The notes under the pieces: model-generated
What the model was told of the DNA's origin: nothing
Seen by the model: the letters and a program-made list of their open reading frames with translations, nothing else
Databases searched by the model: none
In this document: piece by piece, positions 32,290 through 40,843 of the stretch
Layout of the letters: each line of letters opens with the position of its first letter
How positions within the stretch are numbered: position 1 is the stretch's first letter
Translations under genes and position numbers: made by a program
Source of the DNA: UBA5794 sp964196275
GTDB taxonomy: Bacteria; Actinomycetota; Acidimicrobiia; Spongiisociales; UBA5794
Assembly: GCA_964196275.1 (NCBI GenBank)
Contig: CAXMSN010000001.1
Span: 1-64,000 of the forward strand
DNA length: 64,000 nucleotides
Reading direction: 5' to 3'

Positions 32290-32853
32290 GTGGCCGAAGG
32301 CCATACAGATCGCATCCCCGTCGGATACGTGCGAAGACCGCACGGCATTCGTGGGGATGTTGTCGTTCGCGGCCTCGTAGACGACGCCGAAGCCAAGTTC
32401 GCAGTAGGAGCATCGTTCCTTTCGAACGAAGACCCGCCCGCTGATCTGACGATCGCGATGGTTGCTCCCTTGAAGGGCGACTACAGGATCCACTTCGAGG
32501 AGGTCTCCGACAGAAATCGCTCGGAGGGTCTCCAAGGCGTGCAGATCACAGTTCCGTCCGGCGAACGCAGGCAACTCGAAGACGACGGGTGGTGGCCCGA
32601 GGACCTGATCGGGTGCCAGGTACTCGACGCCGAAGGCAGCGAGATCGCCGTGGTTCGCGAGGTCATCATCGGGAGCGCCCAAGATCGCCTGGCGGTAGAG
32701 GCGAAGGATGGCTCCACGGCCGAGATCCCATTCGTCGATGCACTCGTCCTCAAGGTCGACATCGCCAACGATGAGATCATCGTCGATCTCCCGGACGGCC
32801 TGTTCGAGTCGACGGACCACGGACCACGGACCACGGACGGCAGAAGTTCTTAG
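32290..32853 (+). CDS. rimM: 16S rRNA-processing protein RimM
   Basis: 187 aa from GTG 32290. IPVGYVRRPHGIRGDVVVRGL is the RimM N-barrel, and EDLIGCQVLDAEGSEI ... EIPFVDALVLKVDIANDEI the PRC barrel. It assists 30S head assembly by binding S19. The last dozen residues (TDHGPRTTDG) are translated heptad repeat, so the natural C-terminus has been extended. In most bacteria trmD follows; here it is 11.7 kb away. Confidence 0.93.
   Translation: MAEGHTDRIPVGYVRRPHGIRGDVVVRGLVDDAEAKFAVGASFLSNEDPPADLTIAMVAPLKGDYRIHFEEVSDRNRSEGLQGVQITVPSGERRQLEDDGWWPEDLIGCQVLDAEGSEIAVVREVIIGSAQDRLAVEAKDGSTAEIPFVDALVLKVDIANDEIIVDLPDGLFESTDHGPRTTDGRSS
32814..32838 (+). repeat. Heptads GGACCAC forming the rimM C-terminal tail
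   Basis: GGACCAC three times plus GGAC, the reverse complement of the GTGGTCC heptad. It lies in frame at the end of rimM. Confidence 0.8.
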
Positions 32854-32930
32854 ATCTGGCGACAGGCGGGCGTCGTGGCAGCGATCGCGACGACGTTCAA
32901 ATCGAGGAAGCGACATTTCGTCCTTTTCTG

Positions 32931-32962
32931 GTCTGTTGTCTGTGGTCTGTTGTCTGTGGTCC
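32931..32962 (+). repeat. Heptads GTCTGTT/GTCTGTG upstream of icmF
   Basis: GTCTGTT, GTCTGTG, GTCTGTT, GTCTGTG and GTCC. The array ends about 13 nt before the -10-like TAATCT of icmF, so it covers the -35 region. Confidence 0.85.
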
Positions 32963-32986
32963 TCCGCCGTGACCTAATCTCGCCTT

Positions 32987-35900
32987 ATGGCCGACCAACC
33001 GACTGTCCGCATCGTTACCGCTACGTCGTTGTTCGACGGGCACGATGCGGCGATCAACATCATGCGCCGGATCCTTCAGTCGTCAGGTGCTGAGGTCATC
33101 CATCTCGGCCACGACCGCTCCGCCGCGACGATCGCCGAAGCTGCGATCGAAGAGGATGCTCACGCCGTTGCGGTGACCTCGTATCAGGGTGGGCACATCG
33201 AGTTCTATCGATATCTCCGCTCTCTGCTCGATGATTCCGGTGGCTCCGACATCCAGATCTTCGGAGGCGGAGGTGGAACCATTCTCCCTGCAGAAGGCAA
33301 GGAACTCCTTGATGAGGGCACCGTCCGAATCTACTCCCCGGATGATGGCCGAAGGATGGGTCTCGAAGGCATGGTCGATCACCTCATCGCTGCCGCCAGA
33401 TCCGAGAAGCCGGGTTTTGAAGGGGTATTTGACGGCGTGATGAACGGCGACAGCGCCGCGATCGCCCGAGCGATCACGCTAGCCGAGAGTGCCGCCGCTT
33501 CGAATGCCGAACTCCTCGATGCGATCCGTGATGCCGGAGCGGATACGAACGTCCCTGTGGTCGGATTCACAGGCACCGGAGGTGCGGGCAAGTCCTCGAT
33601 CCTCGACGAACTCGTGCTTCGATTTCGTGCCGATCTCCCTGATCACAGGATCGCCGTCATCTCGGTCGATCCCTCCCGGCGTCGAACGGGAGGTGCGCTG
33701 CTTGGCGACCGCATCCGGATGAACTCAGTCGTCGGAGATCACTGCTTCATGCGTTCCCTGGCCACGCGGCAAGCGAACCTGTCGATGTCGCCCCACGTCG
33801 CAGACTCGGTGTCCATCGTGAAGGCAGCCGGGTTCGATCTGGTGCTCCTCGAGACATCAGGCATCGGGCAATCCGATACCCAGATCGTGGATGCTTCTGA
33901 TGTGTCCGTGTACGTGATGACGCCCGAATACGGCGCTGCGACACAACTCGAGAAGATCGACATGCTCGATTTCGCAGATCTGGTCGTCATCAACAAGTCC
34001 GACAGGCCTGGCGCCGACGACGCCCTTCGCGATGTTCGCAAGCAGGTCAAGCGGAATCGCAAGATGTTCGAAGCTTCAGACGAAGAGATCCCCGTTCTCG
34101 CAACGGTGGCATCGCGCTTCAACGACGCTGGTACACAAGCCATGTACGAAGCAGTGATGAGTCTCGTTACAGACGCGTTCCCTGACGCTCTCGGGCCCAT
34201 TCGGCACCGATCGGGGACACCGAACACCACGCCACTCATCCCCAGATCACGGGTGCGATATCTGTCAGAGATCTCCGATGCGGTTCGTGCGTACAACGCA
34301 GAGACAGATCGCTTTGTCGATGTTGCCCAAGACCTTCAAGCCATTGACAGGTTGGTCGCGATATCACCTGAGGCCCATACAGCAGCGGAAGGATCCGTAG
34401 AAGAGCTTCCCGAAGATGTAGGTTCGCAACTCGCAGCGTGGGACGCCACCGCCGACGAATACGCCGCAGATTCGGTGTCGTATGTCGTGAGGGGCAAGAC
34501 GCTCGACGTTGACAACGCCGTCGAGAGCCTCTCGGGTACGACGTTCCCGAAGGTGATCCACCCAAGGCTGAGCGGCTGGGGAGACCGTCTGAGGTGGCTG
34601 CGCCAGGAGAATCTGCCCGGACGGTTCCCGTTCACTGCGGGAGTGTTTCCGTTCAAACGGGAGCGGGAAGACCCAACGAGGATGTTCGCCGGGGAGGGCG
34701 GCCCCGAGCAGACCAACCGACGATTCCACTACCTCGCGTCCGGCATGCCAGCCATCCGGCTCTCGACCGCGTTCGACTCTGTGACTTTGTACGGGAACGA
34801 CCCCGATCCACGGCCAGACATCTACGGCAAGGTCGGGAACTCGGGTGTCTCGGTGTCGACACTCGATGACGCCAAGAAGCTGTACTCAGGCTTCGACCTT
34901 CGCGATCCCACGACATCTGTATCGATGACGATCAACGGGCCTGCTCCGATGATGCTTGCCTTCTTCCTGAACACGGCTGTCGATCAGGCGTGCGAGAGGT
35001 ACATCATCGAAAGTGGGCTTGGCGAACAGGCAGGTGTCACCGTCTCCGAGATCTTCGCCGAGCGCGGCGTGGAACAGCCCAGGTACCACGGCGCACTTCC
35101 CCCGGGACACGACGGGTCTGGTCTCATGTTGCTCGGCATCTCCGGCGAGGACGTTCTCGATGCTGAGGTGTACGAGAAGATCAAGATCGAGACGCTCGCC
35201 GCCGTGCGAGGCACCATACAGGCCGACATCCTCAAAGAGGATCAGGCTCAGAACACATGCATCTTCTCCACGGAATTCGCCCTTTCGATGCAGGGCGACA
35301 TGCAGCAGTATTTCATCGACAATGACATCAGGAACTTCTACTCCGTCTCGATATCTGGCTACCACATGGCGGAAGCCGGAGCCAACCCGATCACGCAGTT
35401 GGCCTTCACGCTTGCGAATGGCTTCACCTTCGTCGAGTACTACAGAGCAAGGGGCATGGCCGTTGACGACTTCGCACCGAACCTGAGCTTCTTCTTCTCG
35501 AATGGCATCGACCCCGAGTACGCCGTCATCGGGAGGGTTGCGAGGCGAATCTGGGCCAAAGCGATGGACAACCTGTACGGAGCCTCGGAGCGGAGCCAGA
35601 AGCTCAAGTACCACATCCAAACATCAGGTCGGTCGCTCCATGCACAGGAGATCGGTTTCAATGACATTCGAACGACGTTGCAAGCCCTGTATGCGATCTA
35701 CGACAACACGAACTCGCTCCACACGAACGCGTACGACGAAGCGATCACGACTCCGACAGAGGACTCCGTGCGTCGAGCACTTGCTATCCAGCTGATCATC
35801 AACAAGGAGCTCGGCCTTGCCAAGAACGAGAACCCCTTGCAAGGCTCGTTCATCATCGAAGAACTGACAGATCTCGTTGAGGAAGCGGTTCTTGTCGAAT

Positions 35901-36307
35901 TCGACCGGCTCACCGACCGAGGCGGAGTCCTCGGTGCGATGGAGTCGATGTACCAGCGATCGAAGATCCAGGAGGAGTCGATGCGGTACGAGCATCTCAA
36001 GAACAACGGAGAACTTCCCATCGTCGGTGTCAACACGTTCCTTTCTACCGATGGCTCACCCTTCGTCATTCCAGAAGAAGTGATCAGATCCGACAGCGCA
36101 GCCAAGGACCAGCTGATCGCCGACACGGCGACACTGAAGGATTCGATGGCCAAACAAGCGGAGGCCTCGGTTCGTGAGGTCCAGGCGGCGGCTCTGGCCG
36201 GCGAGAACGTATTCGCCGCCCTCATGGAAGCGGCAAAGGTCTGTTCCCTCGGAGCCATGACCCACGCCCTTCACGCCGTAGGCGGTCAGTACCGCCGGAA
36301 CATGTAA
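32987..36307 (+). CDS. icmF: Fused B12-dependent acyl-CoA mutase IcmF (isobutyryl-CoA mutase type)
   Basis: 1106 aa with all three IcmF parts in order: an N-terminal cobalamin domain with the DxHxxx histidine (SLFDGHDAAIN, about residues 12-150), a MeaB-like G-protein chaperone with P-loop GTGGAGKS (about 197-204), SVDPSRRRTGGALLGDR and NKSD, then the TIM-barrel substrate domain (about 530-1106). The fusion interconverts isobutyryl- and butyryl-CoA, or related branched acyl-CoAs, using adenosylcobalamin, with GTPase-gated cofactor loading. TAATCT ends 6 nt before the ATG, so a leaderless mRNA is likely. It is the first gene of the block inserted between rimM and trmD. Confidence 0.94.
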   Translation: MADQPTVRIVTATSLFDGHDAAINIMRRILQSSGAEVIHLGHDRSAATIAEAAIEEDAHAVAVTSYQGGHIEFYRYLRSLLDDSGGSDIQIFGGGGGTILPAEGKELLDEGTVRIYSPDDGRRMGLEGMVDHLIAAARSEKPGFEGVFDGVMNGDSAAIARAITLAESAAASNAELLDAIRDAGADTNVPVVGFTGTGGAGKSSILDELVLRFRADLPDHRIAVISVDPSRRRTGGALLGDRIRMNSVVGDHCFMRSLATRQANLSMSPHVADSVSIVKAAGFDLVLLETSGIGQSDTQIVDASDVSVYVMTPEYGAATQLEKIDMLDFADLVVINKSDRPGADDALRDVRKQVKRNRKMFEASDEEIPVLATVASRFNDAGTQAMYEAVMSLVTDAFPDALGPIRHRSGTPNTTPLIPRSRVRYLSEISDAVRAYNAETDRFVDVAQDLQAIDRLVAISPEAHTAAEGSVEELPEDVGSQLAAWDATADEYAADSVSYVVRGKTLDVDNAVESLSGTTFPKVIHPRLSGWGDRLRWLRQENLPGRFPFTAGVFPFKREREDPTRMFAGEGGPEQTNRRFHYLASGMPAIRLSTAFDSVTLYGNDPDPRPDIYGKVGNSGVSVSTLDDAKKLYSGFDLRDPTTSVSMTINGPAPMMLAFFLNTAVDQACERYIIESGLGEQAGVTVSEIFAERGVEQPRYHGALPPGHDGSGLMLLGISGEDVLDAEVYEKIKIETLAAVRGTIQADILKEDQAQNTCIFSTEFALSMQGDMQQYFIDNDIRNFYSVSISGYHMAEAGANPITQLAFTLANGFTFVEYYRARGMAVDDFAPNLSFFFSNGIDPEYAVIGRVARRIWAKAMDNLYGASERSQKLKYHIQTSGRSLHAQEIGFNDIRTTLQALYAIYDNTNSLHTNAYDEAITTPTEDSVRRALAIQLIINKELGLAKNENPLQGSFIIEELTDLVEEAVLVEFDRLTDRGGVLGAMESMYQRSKIQEESMRYEHLKNNGELPIVGVNTFLSTDGSPFVIPEEVIRSDSAAKDQLIADTATLKDSMAKQAEASVREVQAAALAGENVFAALMEAAKVCSLGAMTHALHAVGGQYRRNM

Positions 36308-36354
36308 TCGCTCGGCTACGCCTCGCTCCGGACCATGGACTACGAGGCTTCCCC

Positions 36355-36382
36355 GTATTACGTATGACGTATGACGTACTCC
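36355..36382 (+). repeat. Heptads GTATTAC/GTATGAC after icmF
   Basis: GTATTAC, GTATGAC, GTATGAC, GTACTCC in a row. The GC core TCGCTCGGCTACGCCTCGCT is directly behind the icmF stop at 36308. Confidence 0.8.
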
Positions 36383-36457
36383 GGAGCGGCCTCGACGTTG
36401 TTCTGCTGATTGATCGATCAGAGCCGAGCGGCTTGGTAGAGAGCTACGGGCATTTCC

Positions 36458-36471
36458 GTGGTCCGTAGTCC
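36458..36471 (+). repeat. Two heptads GTGGTCC, GTAGTCC
   Basis: A short array immediately before the 3' end of the Rieske-TPP gene (stop at 36476). Confidence 0.55.
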
Positions 36472-36475
36472 TCTG

Positions 36476-38407
36476 CTAGTACTGAAGCTTGCTTGAGCGG
36501 ATGTCCAGGACGCCTGGGCCCTTGGTGGCGAAGAGTTCGGTCATTCCTTCGTCAAGATCTGCGGGCGTTTCGACGCGTCGGCCGTACATGTCGAGGGAGG
36601 TCGCCATGTTGGCCCACGATGGGTTTTTGAGCTTCGTTGCCCATACGTGCGTGTTTGCGAGTTGCTGTTCTGCGGTGATCTTTCCAAGCTCGTCGTTGGA
36701 GAGGACGAGCATCTTCACGTTGAGGTCGTGGAGAGCAACGGTCGCGAGTTCCAGTGCGTACTGGCCGAATCCGCCGTCGCCTGCGATGCCCACGATGGTC
36801 TTCTCCGGATACGCGGCCGCAGCACCGATCGCGGCCGGCAATGCGTATCCGATCGAACCAAGCCATCCCGACATCGCGACCCGTTGCCCGTTCGCCTGGA
36901 AGTACCGGCCAAAGGAGTAGGTCGAATTGCCAACGTCGAGTGCGACGATCGCGTCGTGGGGAATGTGTCGTTCAAGAGCCGTGAAGATCGCTGCACTCGT
37001 CAGCCGTCCGTCACGATCGAGTCCCAATCTGGATCGCTTCCTCTCGTTCCACCAGGCCTTTCGCGTTTCCAACCACTCCCGGAGTTCCGGACGATCCTTC
37101 GCTGCCGTTACGGTTGTCAGCGCTGTTGCGGTCTCCCCAGCGTCAGCCAGAGCGAACACCTCCACGTTCGCACCGTTGCGACGAGACGCAAGCGGGTCGG
37201 TATCGATCCGAACGACGCGGCGTTTCGGTGTGATCCCCGTGTGGGGAGCCATGCCTCCGCCGAACACGACGATCAGATCCGACCGCGTCTGCATCGCGGC
37301 GGAAACGGGTGTGCCCGACCTGCCGAGAACGCCTGTCGACAGCGCCGACGTCTCGTCGACGCAACCCTTCGCCGGGAAGGTCGTCGCAACGGCGGCGTCA
37401 ACGTGTTCCGCCAGGTCGAGGATGGCGCTGGCGTGCGGTCCGCCGCCCCTGCCGATCACGAACAGCGGCGTTTCAGCCTCGTCGATCATCCTGGCGATCT
37501 CGACGACATCCTGGGGCGTGGGGGAGAGGTGGTTTTCGAGCGGGCGGATGGGGACGTGTACATCGTCAGTGGCTGGCAATGTCTGGACGTCGTCGGGAAT
37601 CACAAGATGGGAGATGTCATGCTGCGTTGTTGCATACGTAAGCATGTCGGCTGCCACATCGGGGCCGTCGCTCGCAGACATTCGCTTTGACCATCCGGCG
37701 ACAGGCCCCATAGCGCTTACAAGCGGAACTTCCTGGAACGCCCTGGTTCCGAGCAGTTTCGTCGGAATCTGGCCCGTGATAGCGAGCAGCGGCGTGTTCG
37801 AGAGTTTCGCGTCCCACATTCCGGTGTACAGGTTCGTCGCACCCGGACCCGCGATAGCGAAACAGACAGCGGGCTTCCCTGTCAGCTTTCCGAACGACGA
37901 TGCAGCGAACGCTGCCGCACCTTCGTGTCGCACGCCGATGAATCGAAGGTCGCCACGTTTCTCTGCCGCTCGGAAGGCATCGGCGAGGCCGAGATTCGAG
38001 TGTCCGACTATGCCGAAGACCGCTGTGATCCCACCCTCGACGAGTTCGTCCACGACCTGTGTCATGAGCGTTGTGTCATGGATGACTGGTTCCTCGACTC
38101 CAATGTGGATTCCGTCGTCGCGCTCCTCGACGGGAAAGCATTCAACACGGTCATCGAACGGGCCGGGTGTCTCGCCCGTCTTCGGGTCGTATTCCCAGCC
38201 ATGCCATGGACAGACGAGCCACTGACCCTCAATGAGACCTTCCCCGAGCGGCCCCCCCTGGTGTGGGCAGCGGTTGGAGACGGCTCCCCAGCCGTCCTCG
38301 GTCCGCGACAGCGCGAGCGTGAAGTGGCCTGCTTGAACCACCGTGACGGTTCCCACGGCGATCTCATCTGCGTCGGCAACCCGGAACCAAGTAAGCGAAT
38401 CGGTCAT
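36476..38407 (-). CDS. Rieske [2Fe-2S] domain fused to a thiamine-diphosphate enzyme
   Basis: 643 aa from ATG 38407 (an ATG six codons earlier is possible). Residues 1-105 are a Rieske ferredoxin domain with Cys47-x-His49 and Cys66-x2-His69 (CPHQGG, CPWHGW). Residues 115-643 are a full acetolactate-synthase-like ThDP enzyme: Glu162 in VRHEGAAAFA for cofactor activation, a central domain, and the ThDP-Mg motif GDGG (543) through Asn571. The second half resembles catabolic acetolactate synthase or oxalyl-CoA/sulfoacetaldehyde-type enzymes; the substrate is not clear. The fusion suggests that a redox centre is coupled to ThDP chemistry, as in pyruvate:acceptor oxidoreductases, but that is inference. 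Confidence 0.88.
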   Translation of the reverse strand: MTDSLTWFRVADADEIAVGTVTVVQAGHFTLALSRTEDGWGAVSNRCPHQGGPLGEGLIEGQWLVCPWHGWEYDPKTGETPGPFDDRVECFPVEERDDGIHIGVEEPVIHDTTLMTQVVDELVEGGITAVFGIVGHSNLGLADAFRAAEKRGDLRFIGVRHEGAAAFAASSFGKLTGKPAVCFAIAGPGATNLYTGMWDAKLSNTPLLAITGQIPTKLLGTRAFQEVPLVSAMGPVAGWSKRMSASDGPDVAADMLTYATTQHDISHLVIPDDVQTLPATDDVHVPIRPLENHLSPTPQDVVEIARMIDEAETPLFVIGRGGGPHASAILDLAEHVDAAVATTFPAKGCVDETSALSTGVLGRSGTPVSAAMQTRSDLIVVFGGGMAPHTGITPKRRVVRIDTDPLASRRNGANVEVFALADAGETATALTTVTAAKDRPELREWLETRKAWWNERKRSRLGLDRDGRLTSAAIFTALERHIPHDAIVALDVGNSTYSFGRYFQANGQRVAMSGWLGSIGYALPAAIGAAAAYPEKTIVGIAGDGGFGQYALELATVALHDLNVKMLVLSNDELGKITAEQQLANTHVWATKLKNPSWANMATSLDMYGRRVETPADLDEGMTELFATKGPGVLDIRSSKLQY

Positions 38408-38419
38408 GGATGCAGAGTA

Positions 38420-38454
38420 GACCACGGACCACGGACTACAGACTTCGGACTACG
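38420..38454 (+). repeat. Five heptads (GACCACG/GACTACG type)
   Basis: GACCACG, GACCACG, GACTACA, GACTTCG, GACTACG. They fill the gap between the Rieske-TPP start and the lipoprotein stop (TAG at 38450-38452), which lies inside the last heptad. Confidence 0.8.
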
Positions 38455-39313
38455 GAACCTCGATTACCACGATCGTGCCTACTTCGGGGTCGATGGCGAC
38501 GTCCCCTGAGCCGACGAAGATCTCGACCGTGCCCGACGGCCCGTCTGGGATCGAGACGACGAAGGCCTGCCACGCATCTGTCCATCCTGGCAGCGAGTGC
38601 GAGATGTCCGTGACGACCTCGCCGTCTGACACGAGTTGTACCTTGGTGGATGGCTCGCTCGGTGCTGCGTATCCCTCGACGGTGAAGGGGTAGATCGTCG
38701 GACCTGCCGGAGGGGTCACCACGATGGCGGTTCTGGACGTTCCCGCTCCAATCGGGTGGGCATCCGACTCCGATGCGATCACGTCGATGACGAGCGTCGA
38801 CGGGGAGGCAGTCACGAAGGCGCGTGCGGCGATAGCCAGACCATGCCGTCCGTGGATATCGATCGACATCGCGTCGTCATCACCTCGTACGACGAACGCT
38901 CTTTCAACGAGGTTCCCATCGGCGAGCATGTCGGCGACTGCAGTGTCCGTGAGTTCGGCTGGAAGGGCAATACGAACCACCGATGCAAAGCTGAGAACCG
39001 AGACGCCGGTTGGTCCGAGCGTCTTGGCTGGTGCTCCTGATGTTGACGCGAACGCGATGGTTATCCGCTCGCACGAAGCAGACCCGTCCCACCGGATGCT
39101 CGAGAGCGTCGTGGCATCGCCAACGTCCTCGCCAAGGGCAGCGACGAGTCCGTCCTCACCGAATTTCAGATCGCCGCTCTTGCAGATCTCGTCGGACGGC
39201 TGGGTCGTCGTTGTCGTCACGACCACTGACGTGGTCGTCACCGATGGCGATGGCTCCCCGGGCGAGCAGGAAGACACCGCAAGGGCGATCAATGCAAGAG
39301 TCCACCAGCGCAT
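38450..39313 (-). CDS. Lipoprotein with C-terminal Ig-like (Gmad2-like) domain
   Basis: 287 aa from ATG 39313, chosen because it gives a proper signal: MRWWTLALIALAVSSC with the lipobox Cys16. A Thr-rich linker follows, then a domain with paired cysteines, and a C-terminal stretch (VTPPAGPTIYPFTVEGYAAP ... FVVSIPDGPSGTVEIFVGS) that recalls the Gmad2 immunoglobulin-like domain of GerM-type lipoproteins. Surface-exposed and membrane-anchored. The domain call is tentative; function unknown. The stop codon lies in a heptad array. Confidence 0.72.
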   Translation of the reverse strand: MRWWTLALIALAVSSCSPGEPSPSVTTTSVVVTTTTTQPSDEICKSGDLKFGEDGLVAALGEDVGDATTLSSIRWDGSASCERITIAFASTSGAPAKTLGPTGVSVLSFASVVRIALPAELTDTAVADMLADGNLVERAFVVRGDDDAMSIDIHGRHGLAIAARAFVTASPSTLVIDVIASESDAHPIGAGTSRTAIVVTPPAGPTIYPFTVEGYAAPSEPSTKVQLVSDGEVVTDISHSLPGWTDAWQAFVVSIPDGPSGTVEIFVGSGDVAIDPEVGTIVVIEVP

Positions 39314-39382
39314 GGCTCGCAGGCTACCGCCCGAAGGTTCACACACGAGGAAGCACCGGAGGACGGACGTTTTGAGCACGAC

Positions 39383-39411
39383 TTGACAAATGGTCGGGAA
39401 TTCCCGACAAT
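39383..39411 (+). promoter_or_regulatory. Promoter with embedded palindromic operator for the MFS gene
   Basis: TTGACA (39383-39388), 17-nt spacer, GACAAT (39406-39411). The spacer and -10 contain the perfect palindrome GTCGGGAATTCCCGAC (39393-39408), extendable to 22 bp with one mismatched pair. The -10 ends 7 nt before the ATG at 39419, so the transcript would be leaderless. A repressor bound here would occlude RNA polymerase. Confidence 0.75.
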
Positions 39412-39418
39412 ACCGCCG

Positions 39419-40813
39419 ATGGATGATCTCACCACGTCAGAAGACGAACTCACGACGCCTGGAGAAGAGTCAGCACCGGCTGATCCGCCACGGTTCGGGC
39501 GTACCTTCCTGATCGTGTGGTTCGGACAGGTGATATCGCTCGTAGGCAGCGGACTCACGTGGTTCGGGCTGAGCATCTGGGTCTTTCTTGAGACGGGATC
39601 CGTCACGTCCCTGGCGATGGTGCTCCTTGCATCGAACCTGCCCCGGATCCTTCTGTCTCCGGTCGCCGGTGCCCTCGTCGACCGGTGGGACCGCCGTTGG
39701 GCGATGATCCTGTCCGACGCAGGATCGGGAGTCGGCACGATCATCATCTTCGTGCTGTTCCTCAACGATGCGGCGAGCATCACTGCGCTGATCGTCGTGG
39801 GCGCCTTCTCCTCAGTGTTCCAGGCGTTCCAATGGCCGGCGTATCAAGCATCGATCTCGCTTCTCGTCCCGAAGGAGAGTTACCAGCGTGCATCTGGCAT
39901 GGTGCAGATGGCTGAGGCGATCTCGCAACTCATCGCCCCGTTACTGGCTGCGGTTGCCATCGTCGGGCTTGGCGTGACGGGACTCGTTCTCATCGATGTG
40001 GTCACGTTCACGTTTGCAATCGTGACGTTGCTCGTCGTCCGATTTCCTCGGCCACCGAAGAGTGAGGTAGGTGAGGAGTCGAAGGGCTCCTTGTGGCAGG
40101 AGACGCTGTTCGGTTTCAAGTACATCTTCGCCCGTCATGGTTTGTTCGCTCTTCTCATGTTCTTCGCAGCGGTGAACTTTGCGTTCGGCTTCCTCGGCCC
40201 GATGCTGATCGCTTTCATGCTCAGCGTCGGCAGTGAGACGACGCTTGGCCTGACTGTCACCATCGGAAGCACGGGCATGCTCGTGGGTTCGATCGTCGCA
40301 GCGACCTGGGCGGAGGCAGAACACAAGGTCAAAGGGATCCTTCTTGCCTCGATGGTGCTGGGCACCGTGATGATCACGATGGGTTGGACAACTTCGCTGG
40401 TCATCATCGTTGCATCGATGTGGATTGGGATGTTCTCCGTTCCGATCCTTGGTGCGATGAGCCAGGCGATATGGATGGTGAAGGTGGAGCCTGACGTGCA
40501 AGGGCGCGTGTTCGCGGTGCGGGGAATGCTCGCTCAGTTGACGTCGCCGCTGGCGCTCTTGGTCGCTGGACCGCTTGCCGACCGGGTGTTCGTTCCGCTG
40601 ATGACGGAGTCGTCGGGTCTCGGTGACTTCCTTCAGTCACTCATGGGGAGCGGAACTGCCAGTGGATACGGACTGTTCTTCGTGGCGATCGGCGTGTTCG
40701 TGATCGCCTCAGCTTTCGTCGCGTGGTCGTACGAACCGTTACGCAATCTTGAGACGGATGTTCCCGACGCCGTAGGTCTTCCGTCCGTCGAGACTGCCGC
40801 CGACGGCGTCTGA
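39419..40813 (+). CDS. Major facilitator superfamily exporter (DHA3-like)
   Basis: 464 aa from ATG 39419. About 12 hydrophobic segments, the signature GALVDRWDRRW between helices 2 and 3 (the MFS motif A region), and an overall resemblance to MFS_3/macrolide-efflux-type exporters. A cytoplasmic acidic N-terminus of about 35 residues precedes helix 1. The strong promoter with operator suggests ligand-induced expression. The substrate cannot be predicted. The TetR gene at 43923 is one candidate regulator. Confidence 0.87.
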   Translation: MDDLTTSEDELTTPGEESAPADPPRFGRTFLIVWFGQVISLVGSGLTWFGLSIWVFLETGSVTSLAMVLLASNLPRILLSPVAGALVDRWDRRWAMILSDAGSGVGTIIIFVLFLNDAASITALIVVGAFSSVFQAFQWPAYQASISLLVPKESYQRASGMVQMAEAISQLIAPLLAAVAIVGLGVTGLVLIDVVTFTFAIVTLLVVRFPRPPKSEVGEESKGSLWQETLFGFKYIFARHGLFALLMFFAAVNFAFGFLGPMLIAFMLSVGSETTLGLTVTIGSTGMLVGSIVAATWAEAEHKVKGILLASMVLGTVMITMGWTTSLVIIVASMWIGMFSVPILGAMSQAIWMVKVEPDVQGRVFAVRGMLAQLTSPLALLVAGPLADRVFVPLMTESSGLGDFLQSLMGSGTASGYGLFFVAIGVFVIASAFVAWSYEPLRNLETDVPDAVGLPSVETAADGV

Positions 40814-40843
40814 GAGTCCGCCGAGGCGTGATACCTTCTCTCC

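Noticed and set aside
36647..38225. Two long plus-strand open frames (347 and 432 codons)
   Set aside because: They run antisense to the Rieske-TPP gene, whose motifs on the minus strand are unambiguous.
39383..39418. Upstream in-frame start for the MFS gene at 39383
   Set aside because: That codon is part of the TTGACA -35 box and the palindrome; a start there would precede the predicted transcription start.
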